Positions 50,063 to 60,929 of a stretch of 64,000 nt of DNA are shown one piece after another. The DNA is taken from positions 10,182,576-10,246,575 of the forward strand of contig NC_132926.1 of assembly GCF_047675955.1 (NCBI RefSeq). The letters are read 5' to 3'. Source of the stretch: Chlorocebus sabaeus (Eukaryota > Chordata > Mammalia > Primates > Cercopithecidae). Every line of letters begins with the position of its first letter. Position 1 is the first letter of the stretch. Position numbers and translations under genes: made by a program. Under the pieces are notes generated by a model. It saw only the letters and a program-made list of their open reading frames with translations, was not told the origin of the DNA and made no database searches.

Positions 50063-50068
50063 AATAAA
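50063..50068 (+). promoter_or_regulatory. UBTD2: Possible proximal poly(A) signal of UBTD2
   Basis: AATAAA lies 175 bp after the stop within an A-rich context. It could give a short 3'UTR isoform; use is unproven. Another AATAAA is at 50829-50834. Confidence 0.4.
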
Positions 50069-51943
50069 ACACAAAGAGCCAGGCTTTGAGACTCATATAA
50101 TTACAATTTCTAATTTGAAAGGCAGTTAAGAAGTAGATAACCATTTATTTTAAAACACTCAACAACTATGTAATGGCTGTATTTCAGTGACTTGGACTGT
50201 AAATGAAACATTGCATCCATGAAGGACAGCACCAGGCACCTTTTTGAATACAGAATTTTTTTAGAAAAATATATCAAATTATATAATTTCCAGAAACCAT
50301 AAATAATGGATATAAAACTTAAGTTTTCTTTTTTTTTTTTTTTTTTGTTAATGGAAACTGAAAAGAGCAGTATTTGAGGTTGCTTCTGTTCTGGTTTTTT
50401 ATTCTTAGCTCAATTAATATTTAGCCATAAATGAAAAGAGACTGGCAAATTGTGCTTTAGTGTTGCTTCCTCATCCCACATGTCGAGCTCCTTATTTACA
50501 TTCACACTAAAGTGTGGTGCCTTCCAGCACATTAGTGGCAGGCACCTTTCTGGAACACTAGGCAATAATTTCGTCAATACAGTCAGGTCTCTGATTTTCA
50601 ACAGATACTCAGTTGAAAGGTCGCTGTCATCTTGCTGCATAAGTATTTTGAAAGGTCTATATAATGAAGCCGTTTTTATATCCAGGCTTAGAAGTTCATT
50701 ACTATATAGTACCTTCATTGATCTATCTATTCTGCTTGGAACTTTTCATAGCTAAGTATAACCCCCAAATGCATGGTTCCTGGGCCAGGAAACACCAGAA
50801 TCAAGTATAGCTGTTCCCACTACAAGTTAATAAAGTAAATGATCTCCTCCACTTTGCATGGAGGGGTGTAAGGAAAGCCTATTCTATCTGTGCCTGGGAG
50901 AACTGTGCCTATTTTCAATCTTTTAGGGGAAATTTCAACTCAAAATTTCTAAGTGTGAAAAGTTTACTGGTGTCACATAAACATTAGCAGTGAGACCAAA
51001 TAATGAAACATTGCTTTATACCTTAGTGCTTTCCAGTTCACTGTTACCTCTAGTCATGGTAGATGACAGTTTTCCTCCCTCATCTTTTGTAGCAAAGAAG
51101 CAAATTAAGAGTCTTTTGCAAGTTAGATTAGGGGACTGAAAAATCCAGGGAGATAACCTGATCTTCTCTACTGTGACTGGAGTAAAGCTGCCAAGAGTTA
51201 GGTTTAATTTGGAGCCTTTTGTAAAAGTTGGTTCCATAAGTGAGAAGGGGGGCTAACATGTGACCACTGTGCCCCTGAGAATCCATGAGATGGAAAAAGT
51301 ACAGGCAAGAAGACACTTAACGCTGTTCTCAGTCGGAAAATGTCAGCCCTCCACACCTACTTGGATGTGAAGTGCATTGTTAATTTTAATGACAAAATGA
51401 AACTGCTAATTAGTTTAAATGTAATGTTTAAATGGTATTGAATTTCCTATAGCCTGATTAAATCTGTAATTGTAACATCATGTTTCTGAGAGCTTTAACT
51501 ACTTCCTTATTTTTATGTAATCATTTTAAAGATTGTGGCTATATCTAATTTAAATTTGCTGATGATTGAATCTAAATTCAAGCAAAGACCACAGCATTAA
51601 TCCCAAAGGAGAATTTTTTTTGTGTTTAGAAGTGGAGATATTAGGGTAATTCAGTGTATTGCTCCTGTCATCAAAGTTTTTGTTCATTTGTGTGCCACAT
51701 CGAATAGCAGCACTTCTCCAAGTTTGTCAACTGGAAAAGAAAAAGTGTTTAAAACTATTTTTTCTTAAGCAAATTTGGTGATGTCATCAATATTTATGAT
51801 ATCGATTGATAAAAGGTCTTTGTTGAGGATTTGAGCTCTCTTTTTTAAGAGTTTATTTTATTTTAAAGGAACATATACTTTGAATAACAATTCTCTGGGC
51901 ATGTTTAACTAACCTAGATGGGAAAACCATGGTGCTGTTTAAT

Positions 51944-51951
51944 TGTAAATA
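51944..51951 (+). promoter_or_regulatory. UBTD2: Candidate Pumilio-binding element in UBTD2 3'UTR
   Basis: TGTAAATA matches the PUM consensus UGUANAUA and lies in the distal 3'UTR. A single 8-mer can occur by chance. Confidence 0.3.
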
Positions 51952-52167
51952 GATTGCTATAAGATTGGACCAGTACTTGATGTGTATAATTTTAGTACGT
52001 AGGGTTTATGTGCTTTTTTTAAAAAAAAAAAAAAAAAAGATTCAATTTTTCTCTTTGTCTTTGCCTTTATAATTGGTTTCTAATTGTTTTTACTCTCTAT
52101 ATAAGGGTAATTGCCTCATTCTAAGTGAGAATTGTGAAGGTTTTCCTCCTTTTTAAAACCTTTGCTC

Positions 52168-52173
52168 AATAAA
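52168..52173 (+). promoter_or_regulatory. UBTD2: Likely main poly(A) signal of UBTD2
   Basis: AATAAA sits in the context gctcaataaataacagg, and repeats resume about 150 bp later. Cleavage is expected near 52190. Confidence 0.65.
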
Positions 52174-52321
52174 TAACAGGTTCATTATCACCAAACTTAG
52201 GCTCTGCTATGCCAAGTCATACATGGTCATTTATAAATGTGCTTCATCTTCTGCATTGAAATCTTGGTCTAAAATAGGTTGTTGTGTTTTTCTTTTTCTT
52301 TTTGTTTTTTAAGAATCATGC

Positions 52322-52583
52322 GGGCCAGGTGCCGTGGCTCATGCCTGTAATCCCAGCACTTTGGGAGGCTAAGACACGAGGACTGCTTGGGCTCAGGAGT
52401 TCAAGACCCAGCCTGGGCAACGTAGAGGAGACCCCATCTCTACTAAAAATTAAAAAATTGGCCAGGCGTGACAGAGCACGCCTGTAGTCCCAGCTATTTT
52501 GGAGGCGGAGTTGGGAGGATCGCTTGAGCTGGGATGTCAAGGCTGCAGTGACCCATGATCATGCCATTTTACTCCAGCCCGGG
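52322..52583 (+). mobile_element. AluJ, 3'-truncated
   Basis: First repeat after the UBTD2 3' end; stops at actccagcccggg. Confidence 0.9.
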
Positions 52584-52589
52584 TACATT

Positions 52590-53790
52590 TCGTGGAAAGT
52601 AGGTGATACTTCATAGTTTTATGAAGTAGGCAATACACACCCATGGAAAAAGAGTCCAGATATATCAAGGTGAAAAGAGTCTTTCACTCCTGTCGCTCTT
52701 GTTTCTCCTCCCCAGAGGTAACAACTTTGACCATTTTCTGGTATCTTTAAACTTGAGCATGCATCAGAATCACGTGGAAGCTTATTAAAACAGGTTGCTT
52801 GACACTTCCCTCAGACGTTCTGAGTCAGCAGACCTGGGTGTTGTCCTATAACTTGCATGCTTCAAAGTTCCCGGGTTGTGCTGCTGCTGCTGCTGATCTG
52901 GGAGGCGCCCTCGAGAACCACTCTTCTGGTGCATATGGCTGTGTTCACTCCACCTCGTTTTTCCCATAAACACATATACTATTCTGCACTCTGGTTTTTT
53001 CCTAAAATGGTGAACCTCAGAGATCATTCAGCATACACAGATCTAGATCTGCATAATTCCTCTCAATAGGTGCAGTGGTACTCCATGGTCTGGGCATACC
53101 ATAGTTACATCAGTGTCTATTCTGGTAGGCTTTGCTGTTCCAATTTTTTTGCTACTGCGAACCGTGCTGCAGTGAGTTTGCTTTGTCATAGGTAAGATCT
53201 TTGTCTCTGTATACATAGGTGTAGGAATTGCATTCTATAGATTTATGTGACTTGTCCTCCAAAGCGATTTTACCACAGCAGTACGACTGCTCTAATTTTT
53301 CTACACCCTGACCACCTTTCTGATCTTTGACAATCTGATAAGAACTTTGTCCTGTGGTTTTGCTTTGTATTTTCCTTATGAGTGAAGTTTCACATTTTAC
53401 TGTATTTTAAGGCCACTTTTTTTTTCTTTTTTTTTTTTTTTTTCTGTGAATGTTCTGTTTGCCCATACTCCTATTGCATTTTGGTCTTGACTCTCAAGAC
53501 TTATGAGTACCCATTCTATATTCAGGAAATTAGTTCTTTTCTATCATGTGTTGCCATGTCTTTTGTTTGTGTGGAATTTACCGTGTGCAAATTTTAAGTT
53601 TTTCGTGGTCAGATCTGTCTCTTATTTTACAGCTTCTGGGTTTTCTTCTTAACCTCAAAAGATCTTCCCCAATCTGAGGTTATAAAAATGTTTCCCCAAT
53701 CCAAGGTTAAAAAATATTTCTCGTGTGTTTCCTTTTTGGTTTCATTGTTATGTGAAATTTATTTTGGTGAAAGAAGTAGGGTAGCAATCC
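52590..53790 (-). mobile_element. Antisense L1ME relic
   Basis: The stretch has the L1ME 3' signature in reverse (cctccccagaggtaacaact near 52708; ctactgcgaaccgtgctgca near 53151; ctccaaagcgattttaccac near 53258). MER5A (52748-52927) lies inside it. It is heavily decayed. Confidence 0.6.
52748..52927. mobile_element. MER5A DNA transposon relic
   Basis: The ends cttgagcatgcatcagaatc and gagaaccactc and the centre gtcagcagacctgggtg fit MER5A (hAT-Charlie MITE). A local CTG run (52880-52894) has grown inside it. Confidence 0.75.
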
Positions 53791-54232
53791 ACGTGTATTT
53801 TTTCAAATAGCTACGTCACTTTTCTGGATAATACTTACTGAATAACTTTTATCTATCTTTTCCCCATTAATGTGAAAAAAATCCTTATGACAAGTTTTTA
53901 AGACACTATAGTGTTTTAATGGTCTTATTAATTGAACAAATTAGCAGATATACATTGTGTCCACCTCCAACTCTCAAATACTGTAATTTAGTGTTTTTAC
54001 TTATGGAGCGGAAAGAATGAAGCTGATAGCCTCCCTTGCTATAGCCAATCTTCTGTGATGTCTGTTTGGGCCTCTTGTGGCTCCTCTGATCCTCCTGGTT
54101 CTGTAGGCTGTGAAGGTGGGTAACTGTCCCACTCAGCAGATGTCAGCACAGTGCATTTGTCTCTTTCTAATCATTGTCTTTAGTATGAGGCTTAAGATGA
54201 TAAGACGTGAACTCTAAGGACTGGTGGGAGAT
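53791..54232. other. Unassigned spacer DNA
   Basis: Nothing recognised before the MADE1 hairpin; 54330-54743 after it likewise. Confidence 0.5.
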
Positions 54233-54329
54233 GTTGTGTTGATGCAAAGGGGATTGCAGTTTTGCCATTGCGTTTAATGCTTTTAATGCCAGTGGCAAAA
54301 ACTGCAGTTCCCTTTGCACCAACCTAATA
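54233..54329. mobile_element. MADE1 MITE, mir-548-type hairpin
   Basis: The left arm gttgatgcaaaggggattgc and the right arm agttccctttgcaccaacct pair as an inverted repeat with a short central loop. This is the mariner-derived MADE1 structure from which primate mir-548 precursors arise. It lies between the gene tails, outside either inferred transcript. Whether it is expressed is unknown. Confidence 0.8.
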
Positions 54330-54758
54330 AATGATCTCACTTTATTTATGGTTAGCTTCCTCCAAATGTCTTCCCTCTTTGTAGTGGATGTAGATTGTGG
54401 AGGAACCAGTCTGTTGGCCTGGGCTGAAACTGTAGCTGGGTAAGCCCTCCCTCCCATTAGGCCTGCATTCCTCTACCTCTGCAGGTGCTGCTCTCTCCCC
54501 AAGGCTGAGGCCACCTGAACACACTTGGTTGACCAAAACATTTCAGTGCAACGGTGACATAGTAATGATACAGAGTGTTGGTACCACCCAAAAACATACC
54601 TAAATGTACATTGTCTAGTAAACTCTACCCTTAAAAGCATAATCTGATGGGCTATTTCACTGTGGAAATAGTGAAACTTACATTGAAGCGTCTAACACAT
54701 ACCTACAAACATGTAAAATTTTTTATCATAAAATGTAATTATGAAAAAGTCCTAAAGT

Positions 54759-55054
54759 GGCCGGCCGCGGTGGCTCATGCCTGTAATTCCAGCACTTTGG
54801 GAGGCCGAGGCAGGCGAATCACGAGGTCAGGAGATCGAGACCATCCTGGCTAACACAGTGAAACCCCGTCTCTACTAAAAATACAAAAAAATTGGCTGGG
54901 CGTGGTTGCAGGCGCCTGTAGTCCCAGCTACTCAGGAGGCTGAGTCAGGAGAATGGCCTGAACCTGGGAGGTGGAGCTTGCAGTGAGCCAAGATGGCACC
55001 ACTGCACTCCAGCCTGGGCGACAGAGTGAGACTCTCTCAAAAAAAAAAAAAAAA
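54759..55054 (+). mobile_element. AluY
   Basis: TSD AAAAAGTCCTAAAGT (54744, 55055). Confidence 0.95.
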
Positions 55055-55272
55055 AAAAAGTCCTAAAGTGTACATTAGTAGTTTGTTTTTTAAATCATAC
55101 TACTAAGTCCCAAAAGAATATCACTGAAATTGTGCATTTGAATTTTCGTTTTGACACTAAGTTTCAGTGTGAGCAATTCAGAGAGATGCTCAGTTTACTG
55201 ATACCATTCTAGAAGCATCCAGTTTAGGAAGATGCTCTTAAAAGGAAGAACATTTTAAAAATCTGATAGTTG

Positions 55273-55572
55273 GGCTGGTCACGGTGACTCACCTGTAATC
55301 CCAGCACTTTGGGAGGCTGAGGCAGGCAGATCACTTGAGGTCAGGAGTTCAAGACTAGCCTGACCAACATGGTGAAACCCCGTCTCTACTAAAAATACAA
55401 ACATTAGCTGGGCGTGGTGGCGGGCACATGTAATCCCAGCTGCTCAGGAGGCTGAAGTAGGAGAATCGCTTGAACTAGGAGGTGAAGGTTGCAGTGAGCT
55501 GAGATTGCGTCATTGCACTCCAGCAAGAGCGAAACTCCATCTCAAAAAAAAAATAATAAAATAAAATAAACA
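55273..55572 (+). mobile_element. AluS
   Basis: TSD CTGATAGTTG (55263, 55573). Confidence 0.94.
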
Positions 55573-55828
55573 CTGATAGTTGATTAATTATACCTTTTAT
55601 AGCCACCCTAATGGTTTCCAGAGTGGAGGGGAAAACTTATAAAACTGCTCATTCCTGAAACTTCAGTCATTTGATGTGGTTTTAAATTATCCTAAATCAG
55701 TACCTGTATGTACCTATTATCTTTGGCCATCTTTTCTCCCTGCCCCCATCCTGAAACAATAAAGAGTATAGTATTTTCATTGCTTGAGAGACCATATCTG
55801 AAAAAATACATATCCATGGTTACCCTTT

Positions 55829-55958
55829 TGTTTTGTTTTTAATAGAGACAGGGCCTCACCATGTTGCCCAGGCTAGTCTCGAACTCCTGAGCTCAAGTGA
55901 TCCACCTACCTCGGCCTCCCAAAGTGGTGGGGTTACAGGCTTGAGCCACTACACCCGG
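55829..55958 (-). mobile_element. Alu monomer with its own TSD
   Basis: 130-bp left-arm unit flanked by CCATGGTTACCCTTT (55814-55828, 55959-55973). Confidence 0.9.
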
Positions 55959-55973
55959 CCATGGTTACCCTTT

Positions 55974-56869
55974 ATATATCTCAGGGCCCCTCTGGAAGAT
56001 AGGAGAGAGAAGCCTTCCTGAAACCTCACTGAAATTTCTTCTCCCAAAACCATGCCTAGATCCCAAGGCTATCTGGTGGCAAAAGCCATTGAGGCTGCCA
56101 CAAGAAGCAGAAACGGTTTATACCAAGATGAGCTTAGAGGGACACTTTGGAACTGTGGCTAATCTCTAGCTGCCATTTTCTGAACAGATAGTGCTCATCT
56201 TTCAGTACAGTGGGTAGGTGTAGTAGTGTCCATACTTGCTTGCCAGAGAGTTTCTCCTTGGAGAATAATTGCAAACTCTCCACCAAATCAAAGGAAGGGA
56301 AGAGCACTGTAGTGCGATGCCTTGCATGTTTTTGTGTTTCACCATTCCGTGAGATACACACATTATCCCTATATCAGAGGTCAGGGGTCTTGAGTTGTGC
56401 TTGTTTTTCTGGACCATTGTGGGGAAGAGAAGTTTTGGCTGCTGCATGCATTTGTCACACTTGAAAGCATGAAATAAAATCCCATGTCTATTAAATATAG
56501 AGAGAGAGTAATTATTTGCTGTTATTTACAAGTTTAACTTACGAATGACAATCTTAGATAGGCAGTATTCTTGTCTGTTGCACATTGACAAAGCGTAATT
56601 AAATTCTATTTTTGATGTTAAGTACTTTGGAACTCATGGAATTCCTTAAGGCCAGTTATATTATTTAATGTATCCTTAAGAAATCCTTGGTTTATAGTAA
56701 ATGAGCTGTATTTATTTTTTCAGCTGTATTTAACTTCTTTCCTGAGAAATTTATGGTAGCAGGAGATGTGGTGATTAATAACATTATGCAAAATAGATTT
56801 CCAAGCCAATGAAATCCCAGCTTAAAACTTGAATCTGCTGAAACTAAAATGAGCTACTCAGATACTGGC
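55974..56869. other. Unassigned spacer DNA
   Basis: Contains overlapping short open frames on both strands at 56134-56464 and an AATAAA at 56473; no gene recognised. Confidence 0.5.
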
Positions 56870-57080
56870 TCTAAGCACAGGCATCTAATTGACCTTGAAT
56901 TTGAATCCTGGTCCTCCCTCTTGTGAGCTATATGTAAGGTCCTTAATCTTTCTAGGTCTCAATTTTCTCATCTGCACATTGAGGATAATAATACCTAATT
57001 CATAGGGCCATAAGAATAAATCATGCATTTAAAGAACTACCTAACCCATAGCAAGCACATGATTATATGGTAGCTGTCAT
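56870..57080 (+). mobile_element. MIR
   Basis: ctcaattttctcatctgcac, gaggataataatacctaatt and cccatagcaagcacatg follow MIR. Confidence 0.75.
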
Positions 57081-57203
57081 CAATAACATTACAGTACAGT
57101 TGGGTAGAGAGGAGTCATAAGTCCCATCCCAAAAAATATTTTTAAATTATTCAAGGCATCAAAAAATTAAAATTATGCAAGGGCATGTAATAATTATTTT
57201 ACC

Positions 57204-57490
57204 GGGCCAGGCACGATGGCTCACGCCTGTAATCCCAGCACTTTGGAAGGCCGAGGCAGGCGAGTCACGAGGTCAGGAGTTTGAGACCAACCTGGCTAAT
57301 ATGGTAAAACCCCATCTCTACTAAAAATACGAAAATTAGCCGAGCATGGTGGTGTGCGCCTGTAGTCCCAGCTACTCGGGCGGCTGAGGCAGGGAGAATC
57401 GCTTGAACCCGGAAGGCAGAGGTTGCAGTGAGCCGAGATTGCGCTACTGCACTCCAGCCTGGATGACAGAGCGAGACTTGGTCTCAAAAA
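57204..57490 (+). mobile_element. AluS
   Basis: Full dimer; target attattttacc on both sides. Confidence 0.93.
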
Positions 57491-57909
57491 ATAATTATTA
57501 TTATTTTACCATAGTAAATTTGGTACACTTGTTTAAGTACTTAACTGAGAATAATTAAGATTCTAAGAAGAACATAGCCTCCATATCCTTAAATGTCAAC
57601 TACTGTGTGGTTGGAGCACTTCACCATTGGCTAATTTGAAATCTCAGGCACCTAAGTGGCCTTAGCCTAAGAAGTAGGAGGCTGTTGGACCACTAATGAC
57701 CAATATCAGGAAAGCTGCACCTTCTTTCACCTACCTGGCTCCACTATGTTGTGTTAGCAATTAGTTGAATACAGAGGAAGCTATTGATCAGGGTTGATCT
57801 GAAAAGCAGCAGCAGAATTGAGACATGTCAACAATATGAAAGTGGTTATTCCACATTACATTATTGTGAGTTCTGTGTGAGGTCACGAGGTTATTAAAAT
57901 TCAGAACTT

Positions 57910-58199
57910 GGCTGGGCACAGTGCTCACACCTGTAATCCCAGCACTTTGGGAGGTAAGGTGGGTAGATAACTTGAGGTCAGGAATTTGAGACCAGCCTGG
58001 GCAACATGGTGAAACCCCATCTCTACTAAAAATACAAAAAATTAGCTGGGTATGGTGGTGATCCCAGCTACTCGGGAGACTGAGACATGAGAATCACTTG
58101 AACCCAGGAGGCAGAGGTTGCAGTGAGTCCAGATCATGCCACTGCACTATAACCTGGGCGATACAGCAAGACTATGTCTCAAAAAAAAAAAAAAAAAAA
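57910..58199 (+). mobile_element. AluS
   Basis: Its A-tail ends about 35 bp from the EFCAB9 poly(A) signal. Confidence 0.93.
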
Positions 58200-58232
58200 T
58201 CATTATAAAGATATCCACTTTGATGCTCTGAA

Positions 58233-58238
58233 TTTATT
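58233..58238 (-). promoter_or_regulatory. EFCAB9: Likely poly(A) signal of EFCAB9
   Basis: TTTATT on + reads AATAAA on the minus strand, about 46 bp after the EFCAB9 stop. The 3'UTR would be only about 70 bases, ending just before the A-tail of the Alu at 57910-58199. Confidence 0.55.
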
Positions 58239-58283
58239 TTTAGACATATTACCAGTCTTCATCAATGTTCATGTTCTGTACTT

Positions 58284-58475
58284 TCAGATCCCATTTTTTT
58301 CCAAGAGACTCTTTCGGCTTACATCTACTTCATGTGACATTTTCTTTTCGAGTAGAGACTTCTCGTTCTCTCTACTTTTTCCGTCTTCTTTTTCTTTCTC
58401 CTCTGTTTTCTGCCTCCTCTGTAATTTGTCAATGTAGATGATTGTATACAGCTTAAATTCCTGATAATTAAGAAG
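58284..58475 (-). CDS. EFCAB9: EFCAB9 last coding exon
   Basis: Read on the minus strand, the exon follows a pyrimidine-rich acceptor ending ccaacccaaag. It opens with LLNYQEFKLYTIIYIDKLQ, the second half of an EF-hand whose loop starts in the preceding exon (DVTGDN). The phase-0 join gives a complete 12-residue loop with Asp at positions 1 and 5 and Glu at 12. A long Lys/Glu/Arg-rich tail follows, and the frame closes at TGA (58284-58286) after 63 residues. EFCAB9 is a sperm-flagellum protein that, with CATSPERZ, links Ca2+ and pH to CatSper channel gating. I remember the human protein as about 197 residues; with a human-like exon 1 this frame would give about 217, so the tail may be longer here. 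I was able to find this exon only by junction phase and motif. Confidence 0.88.
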   Translation of the reverse strand, partial: LLNYQEFKLYTIIYIDKLQRRQKTEEKEKEDGKSRENEKSLLEKKMSHEVDVSRKSLLEKNGI

Positions 58476-58676
58476 CTTTGGGTTGGGGGGGAAAAAAGAA
58501 AAATTATTTCAGGAAAAACTTGATACTTTGTTTCAGATGATAGCAGGATTGTATTCATTTTTGTTTTTAAAACTTGGAAAATTAAAGACACTCGGTAATT
58601 GGGACATAATTATAGTCTGATTGTAGTCGAGTACCCAGGAATAGTCTATTGTAGATGCGAAAGGAACAAGGGTCAC

Positions 58677-58965
58677 TTTTTTTTTTGAGACGGAATCCCT
58701 CTCTGTCGCCCAGGTTGGAGTGCAATGGTGCTATCTCGGCTCACTGCAACCTCCGCCTCCCAGGTTCAAGTGATTCCCCTGCCTCAGCCTCCTGAGTAGC
58801 TGGGATTACAGATGCACACCACCACACCTGGCTAATTTTTGTATTTTTAGTAGAGACGAGGTTTCACCATGTTGGTCAGGCTGGTCTCAAACTCCTGACC
58901 TCATGACCCGCCCGCCTCAGCCTCCCAAAGTGCTCGGATTACAGGCGTAAACCACTTCACCCAGC
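58677..58965 (-). mobile_element. AluS (first of a tandem pair)
   Basis: Target aagggtcacttt before it; second copy only after the next Alu. Confidence 0.93.
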
Positions 58966-59261
58966 CTCTTTTTTTTTTTTGAGACGGTGTCTCACTTGGT
59001 CACCCAAGCTGGAGTGCAGTGGTGTGATCTTAGTTCACTGCAACCTCCGCCTCCCTGGTTCAAGCAATTCTCCCATCTCAGCCTCCTGAGTAACTGGGTT
59101 TACAAGCATGTGCCACCACACCTGGCTAATTCTTACATTTTTAGTAGAGACAGCGTTTCACCATGTTGGCCAGGCTGATCTCGAACTCCTGGCCTCAAGT
59201 GATCCGCCCACCCCTGCCTCCCAAAGTGTTGGGATTACAGTCATGAGCCATGGTGCCCAGC
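58966..59261 (-). mobile_element. AluS (second of the pair)
   Basis: Followed by aaaggtcactttc, the shared target. Confidence 0.93.
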
Positions 59262-59282
59262 ACAAAGGTCACTTTCTTCTAT

Positions 59283-59676
59283 TAGGTTGGTACAAAAGGC
59301 AAAAGTAATTGCAGCTTTTGCCATTACTTTTTTTTTTTAACACAGAGTCTTGCTCTGATGCCCAGGCTGGAGTGCAGTGGCGCCATCTCTGCTCACCGCA
59401 AGCTCCGCCTCCCAGGTTCACACCATTCTCCTGACTCAGCCTCCAGAGAAGCTGGAACTGCAGGCGCCCGCCACCACGCCCAGCTAATTTTTTTGTATTT
59501 TTAGTAGAGACGGGGTTTCACTGTGTTAGCCAGGATGGTCTCGATCTCCTGACCTCATAATCCACCGGCCTCAGCCTCCCAAAGTGCTGGGATTACAGGC
59601 GCGAGCCACCGCACCTGGCCCCAGCCTGCCAGCTTTCAGTGGCAAAAACCCCGATGACTTTTTTCACCGACCTTTA
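59283..59676. mobile_element. MADE1 MITE split by an AluY
   Basis: The left arm taggttggtacaaaaggcaa plus gcttttgccattac (59283-59327) and the right arm gtggcaaaaaccccgatgac to caccgacct (59638-59676) are the two halves of a MADE1 palindrome. The AluY at 59328-59620 separates them, so the short hairpin cannot form as in an intact element. Confidence 0.75.
59328..59620 (-). mobile_element. AluY splitting MADE1
   Basis: caccgcaagctccgcctccc; inserted in the loop of the MADE1 palindrome. Confidence 0.93.
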
Positions 59677-59826
59677 CCATGTCAAGTCCAGAGGTTTCAG
59701 GCTGGCATCTAAGGTTGTTCACAGTGTGATCACTGTTTTCAACCTTAGCTGCCACTTGTTTCCCCAATGTGGATTTCCTCTTTAAATAGGCAGAATTAAC
59801 TCTCTTCACCATAGCTTTCTCTCAGG

Positions 59827-59953
59827 AATTTTTTTTTGAGACAGGATCTCACTATGCTGCCCAGGCTGGCCTGGAACTCCTGGGCTCAAGCGATCCTCCC
59901 TTCTCAGCCTCCCAAGGAGCTGTGACTACAGGTGTGCACAACAGTGCCCAGCC
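59827..59953 (-). mobile_element. Alu monomer
   Basis: About 127 bp from poly-T to cagtgcccagccc. Confidence 0.85.
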
Positions 59954-60103
59954 CTTAGGATTATGCTCACATGCTCTCATTCATCATATCATCTCTTCCT
60001 GTTTAATTCAAATCTACAAACTCTTCCCCCAACACCAAACTACTACCATATTATTAAATTTCCTCTAAAGTATAATTTTGTATCCATATTATATGATGTA
60101 GCA

Positions 60104-60719
60104 TTTTTTGTTGGTTTGTTTGTTGAGACAGAGTCTCCCTGTGTCCCCTAGGCTAGAGTGCAGTGGTGTGATCACGACTCACTGCAACCGCCACCTCCCG
60201 GATTCAAGTGATTCTTCTGCCTCAGCCTCCCGAGTAGCTGGGATTACAGGCGCCTGCCACCATGCCCGGCTAATTTTTGTTGTAGTTGTTGTTTTTAAGT
60301 CAGAGTTTCCCTCTTGTTGCCCAGGCTGGAGTACAATGGCATGATCTTGGCTCACCGCAGCCTCTGCCTCCCGGGTTCAAGCGATTCTCCTGCCTCAGCC
60401 TCCTAAGTATCTGGGATTACAGGCATGTGCCACCACGCCCAGCTAATTTTGTATTTTTAGTAGGGATGGGGTTTCTCCGTATTGATCAGGCTGGTCTCAA
60501 ACTCCTGGCCTCAGGTGATCCACCCACCTCAGCCTCCCAATTCTGGGATTATAGGCGTAAGCCACCACGCCCAGCCAATTTTTGTATTTTTGTATTTTTA
60601 GTAGAGACAGGGTTTCACAATGTTGGCCAGGCTAGTCTCAAACTCCTGTCCTCAGGTGATCTTCCCGCTTCGGCCTCCCAAAGTCCTGGGATTATAGGCA
60701 TGAGCCCCCGAGCCTGGCC
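60104..60719 (-). mobile_element. AluS split by another Alu
   Basis: TSD ATGATGTAGCA/ATGATATAGCA (60093, 60720). Confidence 0.93.
60281..60576 (-). mobile_element. AluS nested in AluS
   Basis: Duplicates AATTTTTGT of the host Alu (60272, 60577); same orientation. Confidence 0.92.
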
Positions 60720-60929
60720 ATGATATAGCAGTTAGTCCACCCTTTCTCTTCAAGGGCCCATAAGTCTTAAGTTTTTTTCTGATCCTAGTGCCATGCAATA
60801 TGCTTATTTGAGTAGGTTTTTCCCGCCCTCCTCCTCTCCCATCTCTCCTATATGTAGTAAGACATTTTTCTCTGCTTATGGAAGGAAAGGGACTGCCACA
60901 CAGATGCCACATTTTGGATCTGTACTTAC

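Larger units (their letters stand above)
49889..52190 (+). other. UBTD2: UBTD2 3'UTR
   Basis: The stretch after the stop is AT-rich and repeat-poor, with no Alu or L1, in contrast to both flanks; this is typical of a retained 3'UTR. It contains poly-T (50332-50347) and poly-A (about 52021-52038) tracts and ends about 20 bases after the AATAAA at 52168. The end point is inferred. Confidence 0.75.
52191..58215. other. Spacer between convergent UBTD2 and EFCAB9
   Basis: About 6 kb separate the inferred 3' ends of the two genes. It contains AluJ, an L1ME relic with MER5A, a MADE1 hairpin, five further Alu insertions and unassigned single-copy DNA. No coding exon was recognised. Confidence 0.7.
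58476..60929 (-). other. EFCAB9: EFCAB9 last intron
   Basis: The intron has a phase-0 GT-AG structure (donor AAT|gtaagt at 60929-60924; acceptor AG at 58477-58476), 2,454 bp. It holds seven Alu-derived insertions and a MADE1 element split by one of them. Confidence 0.85.

Noticed and set aside
60286..60723. 145-codon frame and the many similar frames with WDYRHVPPRPANF-type text
   Set aside because: These are translations of Alu repeats.
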